Source: Agrocybe praecox
Taxonomy: Eukaryota > Basidiomycota > Agaricomycetes > Agaricales > Agrocybaceae
Length of the DNA: 64,000 bases
Reading direction: 5' to 3'
Assembly (NCBI GenBank): GCA_964017145.1
Contig: OZ024846.1
Coordinates: 1,116,001 to 1,180,000, forward strand
Below, in pieces: positions 49,709 through 61,859 of the stretch. Positions within the stretch are counted from its first letter, which is position 1. The number at the start of each line of letters is the position of its first letter. A program made the translations under genes and the position numbers. The notes beneath the pieces were generated by a model that saw only the letters and a list, made by a program, of their open reading frames with translations, did no database searches and was not told the DNA's origin.

Positions 49709-50480
49709 AATGGAATCTGGGTCTGGGATACCCAAAGTCAAGTAGTCGCTGTCTTTAAGTACTATTACGAGCGTCTTTGGAGTGTCTATTCTGAGCGTCT
49801 TTGGAGCGTCTATTCTCAGGGCTTGAATTAAGTTGTCATGGTACACTAAGATCTATGTTGTGGATAAACGAGAGCGAGCCATCTGATATTCAAGTTGTTT
49901 TGGTCCATTCTTAGTAGAGAAGTAGAGATACAGCCTTCAACCGGTACATCAGCACGAACGCAGAGACTGAGAACACGTCATTTCCAATAGTTTTAGGTGC
50001 CATATGCTTTGATATCATGATGTTTTTGGCAAGACCTCCCAGGGAGCTTTATATTTAATTCCTTTTACCATCAGACATCAGCAAATATATTCAGTCGCAC
50101 GTTGATTCCGATATCAATGGAGAAGGAACTTGATTCTCCACAAGAGGCGAAGCATATGCATCACTGATATTATTTACGCAGGGAATTCATTAACTTGAAA
50201 CAAGCACGGCACATCCGAAGGGGTGGAGGCAATATATGATACATTCCTCAAAAAAGATGTCCAAAGAGGTGATCAGGTTTGTCCATGTCCATGTCCATGC
50301 TATACCAGGGCGCCCGTGTTGGCCACCGCGTTCAAAAGCTGTACTTAGGGTCGCGGTGCATGCAGATAGACTGATTGCGCTCGAGGTGAGGTCGATACGA
50401 GAGACTCCTTGCGGGAACGGTACATAAGAATTTAGAGTGGAATGTTTGAGGCGTGATGGCGGCGAAATAAGTCGGCATCC
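49709..50480. repeat. Upstream region of receptor-like gene C with two minisatellite units
   Basis: Two 24-bp units at 49769-49816. The block goes on through AACACGTCATTTCCAATAG (near 49970), GTCCATGTCCATGTCCATGC (50280) and GGCGAAATAAGTCGGCATCC (50460). Likely carries the promoter. Confidence 0.6.
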
Positions 50481-52209
50481 CATCCTAGGTTGTACAGTCG
50501 CATTTAGTATTTACTAGGAAGAAACGGGGATTGACCGGGAATCTTCACCCCGACGTGTGCTTGCGCGCCGTGACAGTACCGCTGTGCATCTGTATTATCT
50601 TTGGTACGAGCCAATTCGAATTTCCTCGAATTCGGCGAGCGTCGACTGTGTTCAAAGTTCTTTGTGACAATCCGTGCGCGTGACTCCACAAACCAGACGT
50701 TTCTGAACGAAACCTCGGCCATCAATCATACTCCTCATCGTACAAATCCACCAACCCACGAACCAGCACGAGCACGAGCACATCCACACACGCCCTCCTT
50801 CCCCTCAAGTCACCCCCTCGCGAAGAACAAATCATTGCTCCTCGCGCATGCTCAAGCTGGTATCAGTTTCACGGTTCCTAGCACTAATGCCGATGTGGCA
50901 CAGAGGCGCGTGAGGAAGGACTCGGGCTCTGCCCAATGGAATGGGAACGGGAACGGGAACAGGAACGTGGGCTGGTTGAGCGGATTGAGCGCTACGAGAC
51001 CGGGACTGGGACCTATCGCTATTCCCATTCCGATTCTCGTCGTCGCGAATCGGAGGGAGAGGATGACGCAGGAGAGGGAGAGGATGTCGACGCCTTTGTG
51101 CTGCCGCTCAGCATATCTTGCCTCTATCGCTATCTCCATCGACTGTTGTTGTCCCAAGGACGCAGGCGCGAGAGATACATGTCGTGGAGACTCCGCCTCA
51201 GACTCCAGAGCTCCTCACAGGTGCGCACGCGGACGGGGATACCGATACATCACCTAGCCTCCTTGCTCAGCTTTAGCTTTTGTTCTTTATTACAACTTTT
51301 TCTTCTTACCCCCACAAGCACCCACCTCTCTCTTGGGTCATCCACGACACGACGCGCGACGCACGGCACGGTACCGCGGACACGGACAACGTCGAATCGT
51401 TTGGACAGGACAGGACAGGACAGGACAGGATCGAACAAGACTTTGATCGCTATCGCCATTTTTCTTTTTCTTTTCGTATGGTGCGTATCCTTGTTGTACG
51501 AAAAGTCGATATGGATAACCTGATTTTCATTATCTTTCTAGTTGAAAGCACCGTCATCTTCCCGGGTTTTGTTGACCTCAAGCCACCTGGACGTTGAGTT
51601 TTGGCCAGAAAACGTGCTCGACACGATACACCCGTACCTCCACATACGCTACGTATTACCCGAGCACGAACACCGCACGCAGCAGAGCCGCGTACAGTTA
51701 CCTCCTGGAGAGCAACGTAGCCCCTGTTTGTCATCATCTGCAAATATCAGCGTAACCCTCATCTGCACCATCAGACTTTGAGCTTTGACTTTGACCTATC
51801 CGCGGTCGTTCCTGTTCCTTCTCCCTCATCCTCACCCACACCGAAAAACACCTGCAGCCAAAACCCAAGCAGCAGGAAACGCCCGCCCGCTTTGCTTTCC
51901 TCTTCCTTGTCGCACGCATAACCCCACACTCAAGTGCAGACTCAGACTCAGAAGAATATCATCCCGTTCCCGAGGAGTTGTCCGGGGAGTGATTCAGATT
52001 CCGAGGGGGGGTCTTCGTCCTCATCATCGTCCACTTGCACTTCTTCCGCGACGTCTGCTTCGTCCCTCCATATCAGTGACACCCATCTCCCCGCACGCAT
52101 CGTATCCCTCACCGCGTAACGTATATGTACGGAAGGACCCTCTAACAGGAAAGCGCTTATCGCGGCTGATGGATTCGGACCGGAAGTGCTTATGTTTTCA
52201 TAGCTAGAT
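50481..52209. other. Single-copy segment with coding-like but unrecognised sequence
   Basis: The first ~90 bases match 56345-56450 (TTTACTAGGAAGAAACGGGG, CTTCACCCCGACGTGTGC). The rest is unique here. On + there are charged, GC-rich stretches resembling coding DNA (ESEGEDDAGEGEDVDAFV near 51050-51105; PENVLDTIHPYLHIRYVLPE near 51605-51665; SDSDSEGGSSSSSSSTCTSS near 51985-52045), separated by possible short introns. No family was recognised and no full model fits. A (GGACA) run of five near 51404-51429 adds to low complexity. It could be a captured gene fragment. Confidence 0.35.
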
Positions 52210-54250
52210 GCCTATTTGTGTGACGTGATGTGTTGATTACTTCGCTATATCATCGGATATTGAATATCAAAATTGATTTTATTTAAATTCCTCTTTCTTT
52301 GCTGTCGCTCTCGCCTCACTCTGACCGAAGTGTCAAACACGCTCTGCATCTACCAACACCGCCGTTTGAATATATCTAACCTCGCTCGGTGCAAAAACTT
52401 GCTTCTGAATTGGTATTCCCCATCAGCTCGCTCCTCTTTATTTCTCCCTTTTTATCCTCCAAGGTCCCTTCTCGGTCTTTCTTAGCTCTTGATTATGGCT
52501 CACTCTCACACACATGTGCTGGCGCAGTTTTACGCTCCCTCGTCTATAACCCCATCCAGTTATGCATGACGCCTGCTCGCATAAAGACGAGCTTTTCAGC
52601 GTTAGCTCGGTTTATCATCTATTCTTTTTTCTTCTTTTCCATTTGGCCTTGCCTCTCCACCACCTTTCTAGTCACACCTCTATCCCTCCCCATCGCCCAA
52701 CGCCATTCACGCGCGCATGGACGCTGTTCTATAATCTGTGCATCGTTCTTCTCGTTTTGATTACTACTTCTCTGCATCTTGCAGAAAGTCATACAAGGGA
52801 AGCTCAGTCACCCGATAGACACGACAGCTCATGCGCGTCTTTTTTGGGCTCTGGTTTCGACTGTGGTTGTTATTTTTTTGTCTTTTTCTTGTTCTTGGTC
52901 TTTTCCTCGGCGGCCTAAGTTGGCATTCACGTCCCTTTTTTGACGCATATATCCACCTTTGTATGCCCACCAGCCGTGCTGTTCTAGGCTGCATCATACC
53001 GCCGCCCTTGACATACAATTCTTTTGCACATGCAAGGAGCAATTGACTGGCGAGAAGCGCGGTCATCTCATTGAACAAGAAGAATTGACGCGCATTTATT
53101 TTGATTCCTCGCCACCTGGTATTGGCGCTAACGGGAAACGGTGATACAGGGCGATGTCGTTCGCTGATGGGTAGAAGCGACTCTTTCGATGACATCTCGG
53201 GGGTTGTTGTTTTCGTGGTGAAAAATTGAAATCAACTCGCTGGAGTGGTTCCAGTCGGCGTTATTAGTCAGTTGTCACCAGAATAATCCGACTAATGTCC
53301 TCGAAATAGACTAAGACGACAATGATGAAAGATGGACCGAATCACCGTATGCTGCGCGTTGAGACTTGAGTCATTCTCTCAGCTCTCAATATTAGCACGC
53401 TGTTGTAGGCCCCCGGATAATACTGATATAGGTCGAATCTGGAAAACACCCTTTTTGGGGCTTGTCGGGTGGACAAAATTTTCGAATTTTCGTCCAATTT
53501 TCGGGTGGATGGCCGATCTGACCTCAAATTTTCGCCCCCCGCGGGTGAATAAAAGATCTGACCCCAAAATGGCACAAGCGATTACATAATACATAAATTG
53601 CGTCTAAATATTACTTAATTGCCCTTTTCCGCTTGCGTTTTCGCCCTTTTTGTTCTTGGTTTTCCATCTTAATTCTGGGCACTTATAATCAGTTTTTAGC
53701 AGCACCTATATGTCATACCTTCCTAATGGGCTTAAAACGGGCCAAAACTGTTCCAGAAATTTCCCAATATGGGTCCTTTCCGGGACTGAGTATTGTACTT
53801 CCGGGTGGGTGGATATAATTCGACCTCCGCTGCAGATGATGGCTGGCGGGTGGACAATTTGATTTGACGTTGTAAAATAAATAAAAATCCGGCGGGTGGA
53901 CACCTGCTAAAAAAGATCCGACCTGTACCAGTATTATCCGGGGGCCTGCTGTTGTATGCCTATCGTGTAAAGAGCCTGTAGAGTTGCAACCCAAAGAATC
54001 AACATGACCGAGAAAAGTGATGGTCCGAGTCAACTTTCGGATAAATTGGAATGAGCCGGTGTATCAAAATTGGAAGAAAATCTTGCAAATTATATAAGAG
54101 ATTTTGACATTTGTGCTATTAAATATGCAGGCATGTTTGATTGCAACGTAAGGATTGTGAATGACGCCGGGGCAAGGAAGGGGCTATGGGTAATAACAAA
54201 TTTGAGAAAAAAGGGTTATAACTAAGGGTATATCCCGTACTGTATATTTT
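52210..54250. repeat. Conserved spacer D, interrupted by MITE
   Basis: Fourth spacer copy, starting at GTGACGTGATGTGTTGATTAC without its adaptin gene. All markers are present: CAGCTCGCTCCTCTTTATTT (52422), AGGGAAGCTCAGTCACCCGA (52795), GCCGTGCTGTTCTAGGCTGC (52972), GCGCTAACGGGAAACGGTGA (53125), CCGACTAATGTCCTCG (53288). The frame ending TRIYFDSSPPGIGANGKR lies at about 53091-53144. Confidence 0.55.
53407..53947. mobile_element. hAT-like MITE, 541 bp, 8-bp target duplication
   Basis: Terminal inverted repeats of about 34 bp with three mismatches, starting AGGCCCCCGGATAATACTG at both ends. Exact 8-bp duplication GCTGTTGT at 53399-53406 and 53948-53955. Spacer A at 32605-32635 reads AGCACGCTGCTGTATGTATA, the empty site. 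Internal words CGGGTGGACA and GATCTGACC recur several times near both ends. No transposase. TSD length fits the hAT superfamily. Confidence 0.82.
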
Positions 54251-55533
54251 TTAGACTTCTTCAGTTCGGATTTTCGTGACATCAAGAGGTACTTCTTGAA
54301 TTTCAGAGCTGTCGTGACCATGAGCAGCGTCTGCCAATGCAGCAACGACGTTATCACTTGGTTCTGACATCATATTGGTTGAATACTCCTCGGCTGAATT
54401 CTTCTTTGCCAATTCGATACGGGCAACCATGAAGGTCGGTGCAAATGCCTATCAAATTGATTCAGGATGATCAGAAAGCTTTGCAAGGTGATTCATGATC
54501 CGCTTACGGTCATAATTGCCATAATTGCAATTGCATATGTTCCTGCATTGAAGACTCTAGAGGCCGAAAGCGTAGCGCTACTCTCTACGAAGAAAATGAT
54601 TGCCATGATCAGTGTTGAGCAGGAGTATAATGCCGAGGACTCTATCGTTATTGCAGCGATTTGCATGTATTTTCTTCGATCCTTGTGAAATACGGTCGTT
54701 GAAGAATAGATTTTGACGCCAATTGCAAGTGACACAATTATACTCGTCGCAGCTGTCACACACTGGCTAGTCCCATACATGATGTTGTACTGCTGCCCAA
54801 ATTGATCTGTCTGATAGCGCAGTGGGCCTAGGAAAAGGAGAAAATTCATGATAATAACTGTAATGGTCGTCACTGTAAAACTACATCAATTTACAATTTG
54901 GAATACACAGAGAAACTGGAATTACCAATTTCAACGATATAAAGACCCAGAAATGCAAGTGTGATGTATTTCCGGTCACGATAAAGGCGCCAGGAACGCC
55001 ATATCTGAATTTCTTGTCAGCAAGATGAAGTAATACACTTCATACGATATTTACCAACAAACCATCGGCAAGAACTTGGCCCAATACTGATAATATTAAG
55101 TTTGTGACATTTATGGCGGGGAAGGCCGGGCTAGAAGCGGTCAATTGAAAGATATCATATCTAGTGTTAGCCTCTGCTCCCGCAAAGCAGGCAGCTGCAT
55201 AAATCCATTCCATGATAAGAATTCCAAAAGTGCAACAAAAAAGTCCTGCAAGAACACTGGTGACCACTCGTTGACCCGGCTGGGACCTGCGTGCTGGAAA
55301 TTTATTAGCACTTCATGCCTCTCTCATGCAACGCGCGGGCCCCACAATAAATTCGAAAGGTTATCAAGTAAAACCCAATATAAGCTCCTATATATAGTTG
55401 TTCAGCCACGTTACCTTCCATAGAGGTGGTACTTACCTGCGAGAAATTGAAACATCAATGTTGAATTTAAGTTACCACTAATGAGCGATTTTTGAAATGA
55501 TATAGGGAAGGTGTCACCGCCCTGGGAAGACAT
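54251..55533 (-). CDS. Seven-helix receptor-like membrane protein, array copy D
   Basis: Same six exons as copy C. MSSQGGDTFPISFQKSLISG; FQFLAGAYIGFYLITF; VLAGLFCCTFGILIMEWIYA; VLGQVLADGLLIWRSWRLYR; ITLAFLGLYIVEI; TSQCVTAATSIIVSLAIGVK; IESSALYSCSTLIMAIIFFV; AIAIMAIMTAFAPTFMVARI; tail ending VTKIRTEEV with TAA at 54251-54253. Copy D differs most in the third loop (TASSPAFPAINVTNLILSV) and the sixth-helix region (MQIAAITIES for MEIFEIMIES) yet stays open throughout. Its tail is four residues shorter than in A-C, a change shared with copy E. Confidence 0.78.
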
Positions 55534-56380
55534 AATGGAATCTGGGTCTGGGATACCCAAAGTCAAGTAGTCGCGGTCTTTAAGTATTATTACGAGCATC
55601 TTTGGAGTGTCTATTCTGAGCGTATTTGGAGTGTCTATTCTGAGCATCTTTGGAGTGTCTATTCTGAGGGCTTGAATCAGGTCGTCATGGTACACTAAGA
55701 TCTATATTGTGGATCAACGAGAGCGAGCCATCTGATATTCAAGTTGTTTTAATCCATTCTTAGTAGAGATTCAGCGTTCAACCGGTACATCAGCACGAAA
55801 ACAGAGACTGAGAACAGGTCATTTCCAATAGTTTTAGGGGCCATACGCTTCGATATCGTGATGTTTTTGGCAAGACCTCCCAGGGAGCTTCTATATATGC
55901 CTCTCATATGTTTAATTCCCGGCACCATCTTATCCTAGAGAGACATCAGCAAATACATTCAGTCGCACGTTGATTTCGATATCAATGGAGAAGTAACTTG
56001 ATTCTCCACAACAGGGGAAGCATATGCATCATTGATATTATTTACGCAGGGCACTCATTAACTTGAAACAAGCACGGCACATCCGAAGGGGTAGAGGTGA
56101 TATATACATTCCTCAAACAAGATGTCCAAAGAGGTGACCAAGTTTGTCCATGTCCATGTTCATGCTACCAGGGCGCGCGTGTTGACCACCGCGTTCAAGA
56201 AGCTGTACTTGTGGTCTCGATGCATGCAGATATCCTGATTGTGCTTGAGGTGAGGTTGATACGAGGGAGTCTTTGCGGGAAGGGTACATAAGAATTTAAA
56301 GTGGAATGCTTGAGGCGTGATGGCAGCTAAGTAAGTTGGCATCACATAGTAGAAGCTGTACAGTCGCATTTACTAGGAAG
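55534..56380. repeat. Upstream region of receptor-like gene D with three minisatellite units
   Basis: Three 24-bp units at 55594-55665; the upstream frame LRIDTPKMLRIDTPNTLRID is open but is not conserved in A or B, so probably untranslated. Then the usual block with GTCCATGTCCATGTTCATGC (56147). Confidence 0.6.
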
Positions 56381-57351
56381 AAACGGGGATTCGGCGGGGA
56401 TCTTCACCCCGACGTGTACTTGCGCATTGTGCCAGTATCGCTGTGCATCTGTGTTATCTTTGGGAGTCACGACCGGACTTGTGGAAGTGGGAACAAATTG
56501 TGTTTCCACTTTCCACTCGGTAATTGTTCGGCCTCTCGGACATGTATTTTTTCTTCACCGTCCAGTGGCAACCGTACCTTACCACTAATTGCTGCCGTAT
56601 AATGGCAGACCCATGTTTAAGTTCTGCTCGGTAGAATCTTGCCACTACCCAGGCGGAAGCGCACCCTGGAAGACGATAATAAGTTTGAAATTCCGCGTCA
56701 CTCACTTGTACCAAAAATAAAGGTGCGCGGCAGTGACAATAATTTAAGCAGGTATGGCTGTCAGTCTGTACGGCGGTCAATCTGTACAGAAATTAAATCG
56801 CACCACACAACTTTATTTTGGCCCCTTTCGCACAAATTTAGGGACAGGTTGAAGCTTGTAAATTCTACGTCCCCAAGATGTGCGCGAAAAGAAACGAAAT
56901 CGCTCAACTTTGAGATTTAATCCGCACACCTTTTATGCTTCGAGTTAGGTGATGTGCGCTGGCTAATATTTTAGTCCAGCGCGCACTTTTTTCTCCGAAA
57001 AAATCACGGACAACTTTTGAGGTGTAAAGAAAGGAAAGTGCGACTTTCAGCTTCAATATTTCAATCTCCCCTCGGACATGCCCAAATTCATCATCATCGA
57101 CCATCCTCCTCCTCATACATCCCTTTCTCATGAATACTATAATAAGTACTAGTATATATGATGAAAGACTAGGTAGGAATTAAAGAAACGATAATTTCGA
57201 AAATCGGGACGCTGAAGTTGAGCATTGAGCATTTAAATTTTAAGCGCTACTGGGCGCTTAGCGCTCGACCCAGGCGCTACACACTAATTCCAATTATTGA
57301 TCATTAGTCAAGAAATCACTTGACAAGAGAGAGATGTATTAGGCCATATCA
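56381..57351. other. Junction region between receptor-like unit D and adaptin copy 5
   Basis: 56345-56450 matches 50490-50590. 56655-56735 matches the flanks of the tandem repeat at 27960-28210. 56760-56795 repeats CAGTCTGTACGGC/CAATCTGTACAG. From about 57010 the adaptin 3' spacer (TTTCAGCTTCAATATTTCAA, GGCGCTTAGCGCTCGACCC) is present. No gene recognised. Confidence 0.45.
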
Positions 57352-59500
57352 TCACGAAATCAACCTCCGCGTAACAGCCTCTCTTTCATCCCCCGTCCCA
57401 TCATCTTCATCTTCACTCTCCACCTCCCCACTACCATCCTCCTGCTCGTCTTCCCCACTATCCTCCTCGTCTTCCACTTTATCGTCTTCCCCACTACCTT
57501 CGCCTTCCGCCTCCTCATCTTCATCTTCTTCCTCCTCCTCCTCATCATCATCCTCGGCATAAAATGAATCCAAATCCTTAAACTTGCCCTTTTCCCATTC
57601 CCACTCCCAGGAGTAACCGTCCCCGGTCCCGTGGGGGTAAGCACCACAGGCGTATGCACCGCCGAGCCTCGCGTAGAGCCTCCACCGCCGCCTCCACCGC
57701 CAAATCCCATCATCAACTTGCCGTTCCCACCACCAGACGCCGACGCCGACTAACCAAATGCCGTAGCGTTGGTAATAGATGTAATAGATGATAGAGCAGG
57801 TTTAGAGTCATACTCGCTATCCCTCAACGAGCTCTCCATCCCCCTTTCCAGCCAGTGAGGCAGGACTTCGTCGTCCGTGCACATGTTTCTCCCCGTTATG
57901 CGCGCCATGGTGCCTAGAAGGACTTTCTCGTCGTCTGTAGGGAGGATAACGGGTGAGCGGGTGGATAAGCTTAAGAAGGGGGCGGGGGAAAGAAGAAAAA
58001 TCCAAAGACTTACCCAAATACCCATCCCCTCATCCCCAACCCCCTCCTTCTCCTCGAAGAGAACCAGCTTGACCTGTTCGCGTCGGAGAACGACGCCTGG
58101 CCTCTCTTCCGTTCTTCTCGCTGCCTCTGTCCACGTCGCATCGTCGTAAGCGCTCCCTGACGCGCTTGCCCCAAAGCTAGAACCACCACCAACGCCTCCA
58201 CCAAGCCCACCAACCAAACCACCCACCATCCTCCCTCGATCGCGCACGTCCCAATCTGAGTCGTACCGTGCCTGGCTGAGCACGTAGACGCACAAGAGGC
58301 CTATGCGTTTCGTCCAATCTCCGTGCTCGTGCTCGTGCTCATTCTCATTCCCATTCTCTTTCGTCACCGCCACCGCAGGTGCCAAAACCAAAACATACAC
58401 CTTCGCAGCAAGCGTGACGATCTGCAGCTTGACGAGCTTATCCTCCTTCGCGAACGTTTTTGCCAACTTGCGGAGGACGTCTGGGGCCCATGGTGCTATT
58501 GTCGTCGTCGTGCCATTAGACCCTGGCCCTGATGCAGCATACTGCCCCACAAGCCAAACCACAAACGCACGCACCTGGGCATGCTTGATGTCGTCTATCC
58601 GGCGTGCGAGATGCGCGATGATCGAGAGTGGGGATTGAGATTGGGTGCCCCCATCCAGAGGACTTGTCCCACTCGTCAATGTCGATGAGCATGCGGCATA
58701 TTCGCCGGAAGTGTGGGTGGAGGAAGTCGAGTTTGCCTGGGGGGAAGGTGTCAGTAAGGAAAGGGATGGAAGAGGAGAGAAGGGTAACGTACCAGTGCCA
58801 GAGGATGTGGTACTCAGAGTGGAGGAAGGCGGACAAATGGCTTGGAAAGCTACAGCGACGGCGCCGAGTGCTAGCGGAGATTTCTCAGCCAACAAGTTGT
58901 TCGTTATGATCTTGATCAGTGCTGGGTGATGAGCAGAGTCTAATCTAGAGACGCAGGGTGAGTACATAGACGAAGCATGAGCAAGAATACATACGCAAAA
59001 CACTTTGGGACTGCCAACCCCGCCGCTTTCCTAACATACGCGCTCGGATCTCCAGTACACTTCTCCACCCCAAGTACGACGATACTGCCCACCACCGGCA
59101 CCCTCTCGCCCATCCAACTCAACACTCTCAGTGCCATCGCGCGTATCAGCGGATTCGCATCGGCCAAGTCTCGCTGAAAAGTGTTGATGGAGAGCAATGC
59201 AAGGTCTGGCTCGTACGACGCATAGTGCAGGAGGTAGATGTACACGAGCTTGCGCACTTGGAGGTTCGGAGATGCGATGTTTTTGACGACGGAGGCAAAG
59301 TAGGTCGAGACGTTGCGGTTCTTGGAGATGAGCCCAACCAAGCGCCTCATCGCGTCTAGCTTTTCGCGATCACTGCTCCCATCGAGCCGCTTTTTCAACT
59401 GCGCCTGCGTCTTCCCGTCTAGTCCTACTCCTCCATCCCCAATGGCCCCTGTGCCAGAGGAGGCGGCACCCCGAGCCCGAGTTCGCGGGTGTGTTGGTTC
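57352..59500 (-). pseudogene. AP-3 complex subunit beta, broken copy 5
   Basis: Lacks its start: about 150 bases with ATG and the first 30 codons are deleted at GTGTGTTGGTTCG near 59490. It then reads MRRLVGLISKNRNVSTYFAS, VVKNIASPNLQVRKLVYIYL, RDLADANPLIRAMALRVLSW and DPSAYVRKAAGLAVPKCFA. After an intron: LLAEKSPLALGAVAVAFQAI. The middle third is missing (RICRMLIDIDEWDKSSGW leads into LSIIAHLARRIDDIKHAQ). A long open frame (57750-59003) carries KLAKTFAKEDKLVKLQIVTL and VLSQARYDSDWDVRDRG, then stops at TAG near 57751 where other copies have serine (AFGSS). The acidic C-terminus lies beyond it. The middle deletion resembles those of copies 1 and 3. Confidence 0.78.
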
Positions 59501-61859
59501 GAACTTCGTTCAATTCGTTATTGCGGATATCTTATCAGAAAAAAGCGTTGATAATCATAATTACGCCTTCTCCTTCTTATACATACTATATTCCTCTAAT
59601 CCACATAATCCAGCCGAAATCAAAGTAGAAAGAAAGAAAGAGGAGAAGTGTGATGATGAATATTGAATGATGAATCGACGACAGTCCGAGTCCAAAAAGC
59701 TACCTGATCGTGACGTGATTTGTTGATTACGTCACTGCATCATCGGAGATTCAATATCAAATGTTGATTTTTATTTAAATTTTGGGGGTGCCTCTTTCGC
59801 TTATCAAACCCGCTCTGTGTTCTCTTGCTCTTCTGTCCGGCATCTACCTGGCTCGCTCGGTGCAGATTCATATTTCTGCCATACATAACCCAAGTAGTTC
59901 CCAGAAACACAGAGCGGGAACTTGATTACTCGTTGGTCTGGTCTTATACCCCCTTTTATCTTTCCAAGCCCGTTCTCAAACCGTCGCTTTCCTTGACGCC
60001 AAACTACTGCACTGTACCGCACTCACATTTTGTTGCCACTGACACCACATAGCCATCTAGTGCTCTGCGCTATACCGCTCAACGTCAGCTCGCTTTTCTA
60101 TCTCTTCTTTTTCTTTCTGGTTTTTATTTTCCGTTTGACCCTCCCCGGTCCCCTTCCCCTTCCCCTTCCCCTTCACTTCTCCTCTCCCCACTTTCTAGTC
60201 CCACACATATCCCACCACATCGACCAATGCCATTCACCCGCGCATGCATGCTGTTCTATGATCTGTGTATTGCTTTTTTCGTCTTGATTACCAATTCTCT
60301 GTACCTTGCAGAAATTCATACAAGGGAAGCTCAGTCACCCGATAGACACGGCAGTTCATGCATCATGCGCGTACTCTTTGGCGTTTGTTATAACTGTGGT
60401 TGTTATTCTCCAGTCTTTTTCTTGTTCTTGGTCTTTTCCTCGGCAGCCTCAGTTGGCCTTCACGTCCCTTGTTTTCGCGTTTTTCGACACATATATCCAC
60501 CTTGCTATGCCCACTAGCCGTGCTGTTCTAGGTTGCATATAATCATACCGCCGCCCTTGACGTACAATTCTCCTGCACTTTCAAGGAGTAATTGACTGGC
60601 GAGGAGGGCGATCATCTCCTTGAAGGAGAAGAAATGAAGTGCATTCATTTTGATTCCTCGCCACCTGGTATTGGCTCTAACGGGAAACGGTGATACAGGG
60701 CAATACCCTTCGCAGCTGATGGGTCAGAAAATACTCTTTCGATGCCATCTTGGGGGGTTGTTGTTTTCGTAGTGAAATATTGTCACACTGCTGAGCTCAG
60801 AGACGGCCTCCCTCCTATTTGTCAGTCCCCCGCATATTCGTTCCCTGACAATTAGAAGTATCTAGGAGTACTGTATACTCTTCCTATTGTAATGTGATTT
60901 CATGTAGTAAGAAACCGATGCTCAGAGATATTTTGGCCGACACAGAGTACGTGCCACCCATCAGAACCCCGTGGTCGTGAGACGAGTGCATCTCGTTAAC
61001 GTTCCAGTCGGCGTGATTAGTCGGTCGATCATTCGGTTTAGTCGGAATAGTCGACCTGTCACCAGACTAATCCGACTAATGTCGTCACAAAATAGACTAA
61101 GATGATGATGATGAAAGTCGGACCGCATCACCGTATGCTCTTTATACTTACTAGCATGCTATGTATGTATATCGTGCAAAGTGTGTTATATAGAGCTGTG
61201 TCCTCAAACATATTTGAGGCAACTATACTTGAATTTCTGAATTGTAATAATGTTAATTTCGGGCATTTTGGAACCCCTCGATGTCGCCTGAGATTAGTCG
61301 AGATTAGTTGCCCGACTAATCTCGACTATTCCGCTTAATCCGACTATACATAGTTGCCCAACTAGTTTTTTATTTTATTTTAGTCGGTATATCGACTATT
61401 TTCTAGTCGACGACCGCCTCTGGTCCTTCGCCCATGATGTATAGCGCTAGTCATCACCTCCCTGATAGCTCCCGTTCGGGTTCAAGAATATTTTTGTTTA
61501 TTTTTTCCGATTTTATTTGGCAAGAAGCCAGCTGAAGTATTATAGACAACAAGCCCCCAAGAATATATCTTGGAAGGAAATGAGGGATTGCCAACCCAAA
61601 GAATTAACATGACCGAAAAAGGTGGTGGTCCGAGTCAACTTTCGGACGAAATTGGTATGAGCCGGGGTATCAAAACCGGAGAAAAATCTTGCAAATTATA
61701 TGAGAAGAGATGTTGACATTTGTGCTATTAAATATGCAGGCATGTTTGATTGCAACGTAAGGATTGTGGATGACGCCGGGGCAAGGAAGGAGCTACAGGT
61801 AATACAACATTTAAGAAAAAAGAGTTATAACTAAGGATATGTCGCGTACCGTATATATT
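59501..61859. repeat. Conserved spacer E
   Basis: Fifth spacer copy: GTTGATTACGTCACTGCATC (59723), AGGGAAGCTCAGTCACCCGA (60324), GCCGTGCTGTTCTAGG (60518), CTAACGGGAAACGGTGA (60677), CCGACTAATGTCGTC (61071) and the lead-in to receptor-like gene E. CCCTTCC repeats lie near 60150-60172. The + strand ending HFDSSPPGIGSNGKR has diverged. An insertion at about 61255-61540 is treated separately. Confidence 0.55.
61255..61540. mobile_element. Copy-specific insertion with perfect palindrome
   Basis: Between TTCTGAATTGTAATAATG and CAAGCCCCCAAGAATATATC this unit carries about 285 bases missing from spacer A at 32715-32755. It holds a perfect 14-bp inverted repeat TAGTCGAGATTAGT / ACTAATCTCGACTA (61295-61308 and 61315-61328, six-base loop) and several further TAGTCG/CGACTA words. 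Ends are not resolved. Confidence 0.5.

Noticed and set aside
55667..55695. Upstream start MYHDDLIQAL for receptor-like gene D (and C)
   Set aside because: The extended frame is broken in copy B by one base and absent in A, so the MSSQ start common to all copies is preferred.
30857..61859. Idea that the whole unit is a Helitron carrying captured genes
   Set aside because: No replication-initiator/helicase gene, no CTRR-hairpin end at a fixed unit border, and unit borders vary. Tandem duplication with deletions explains the data better, though capture is not excluded.
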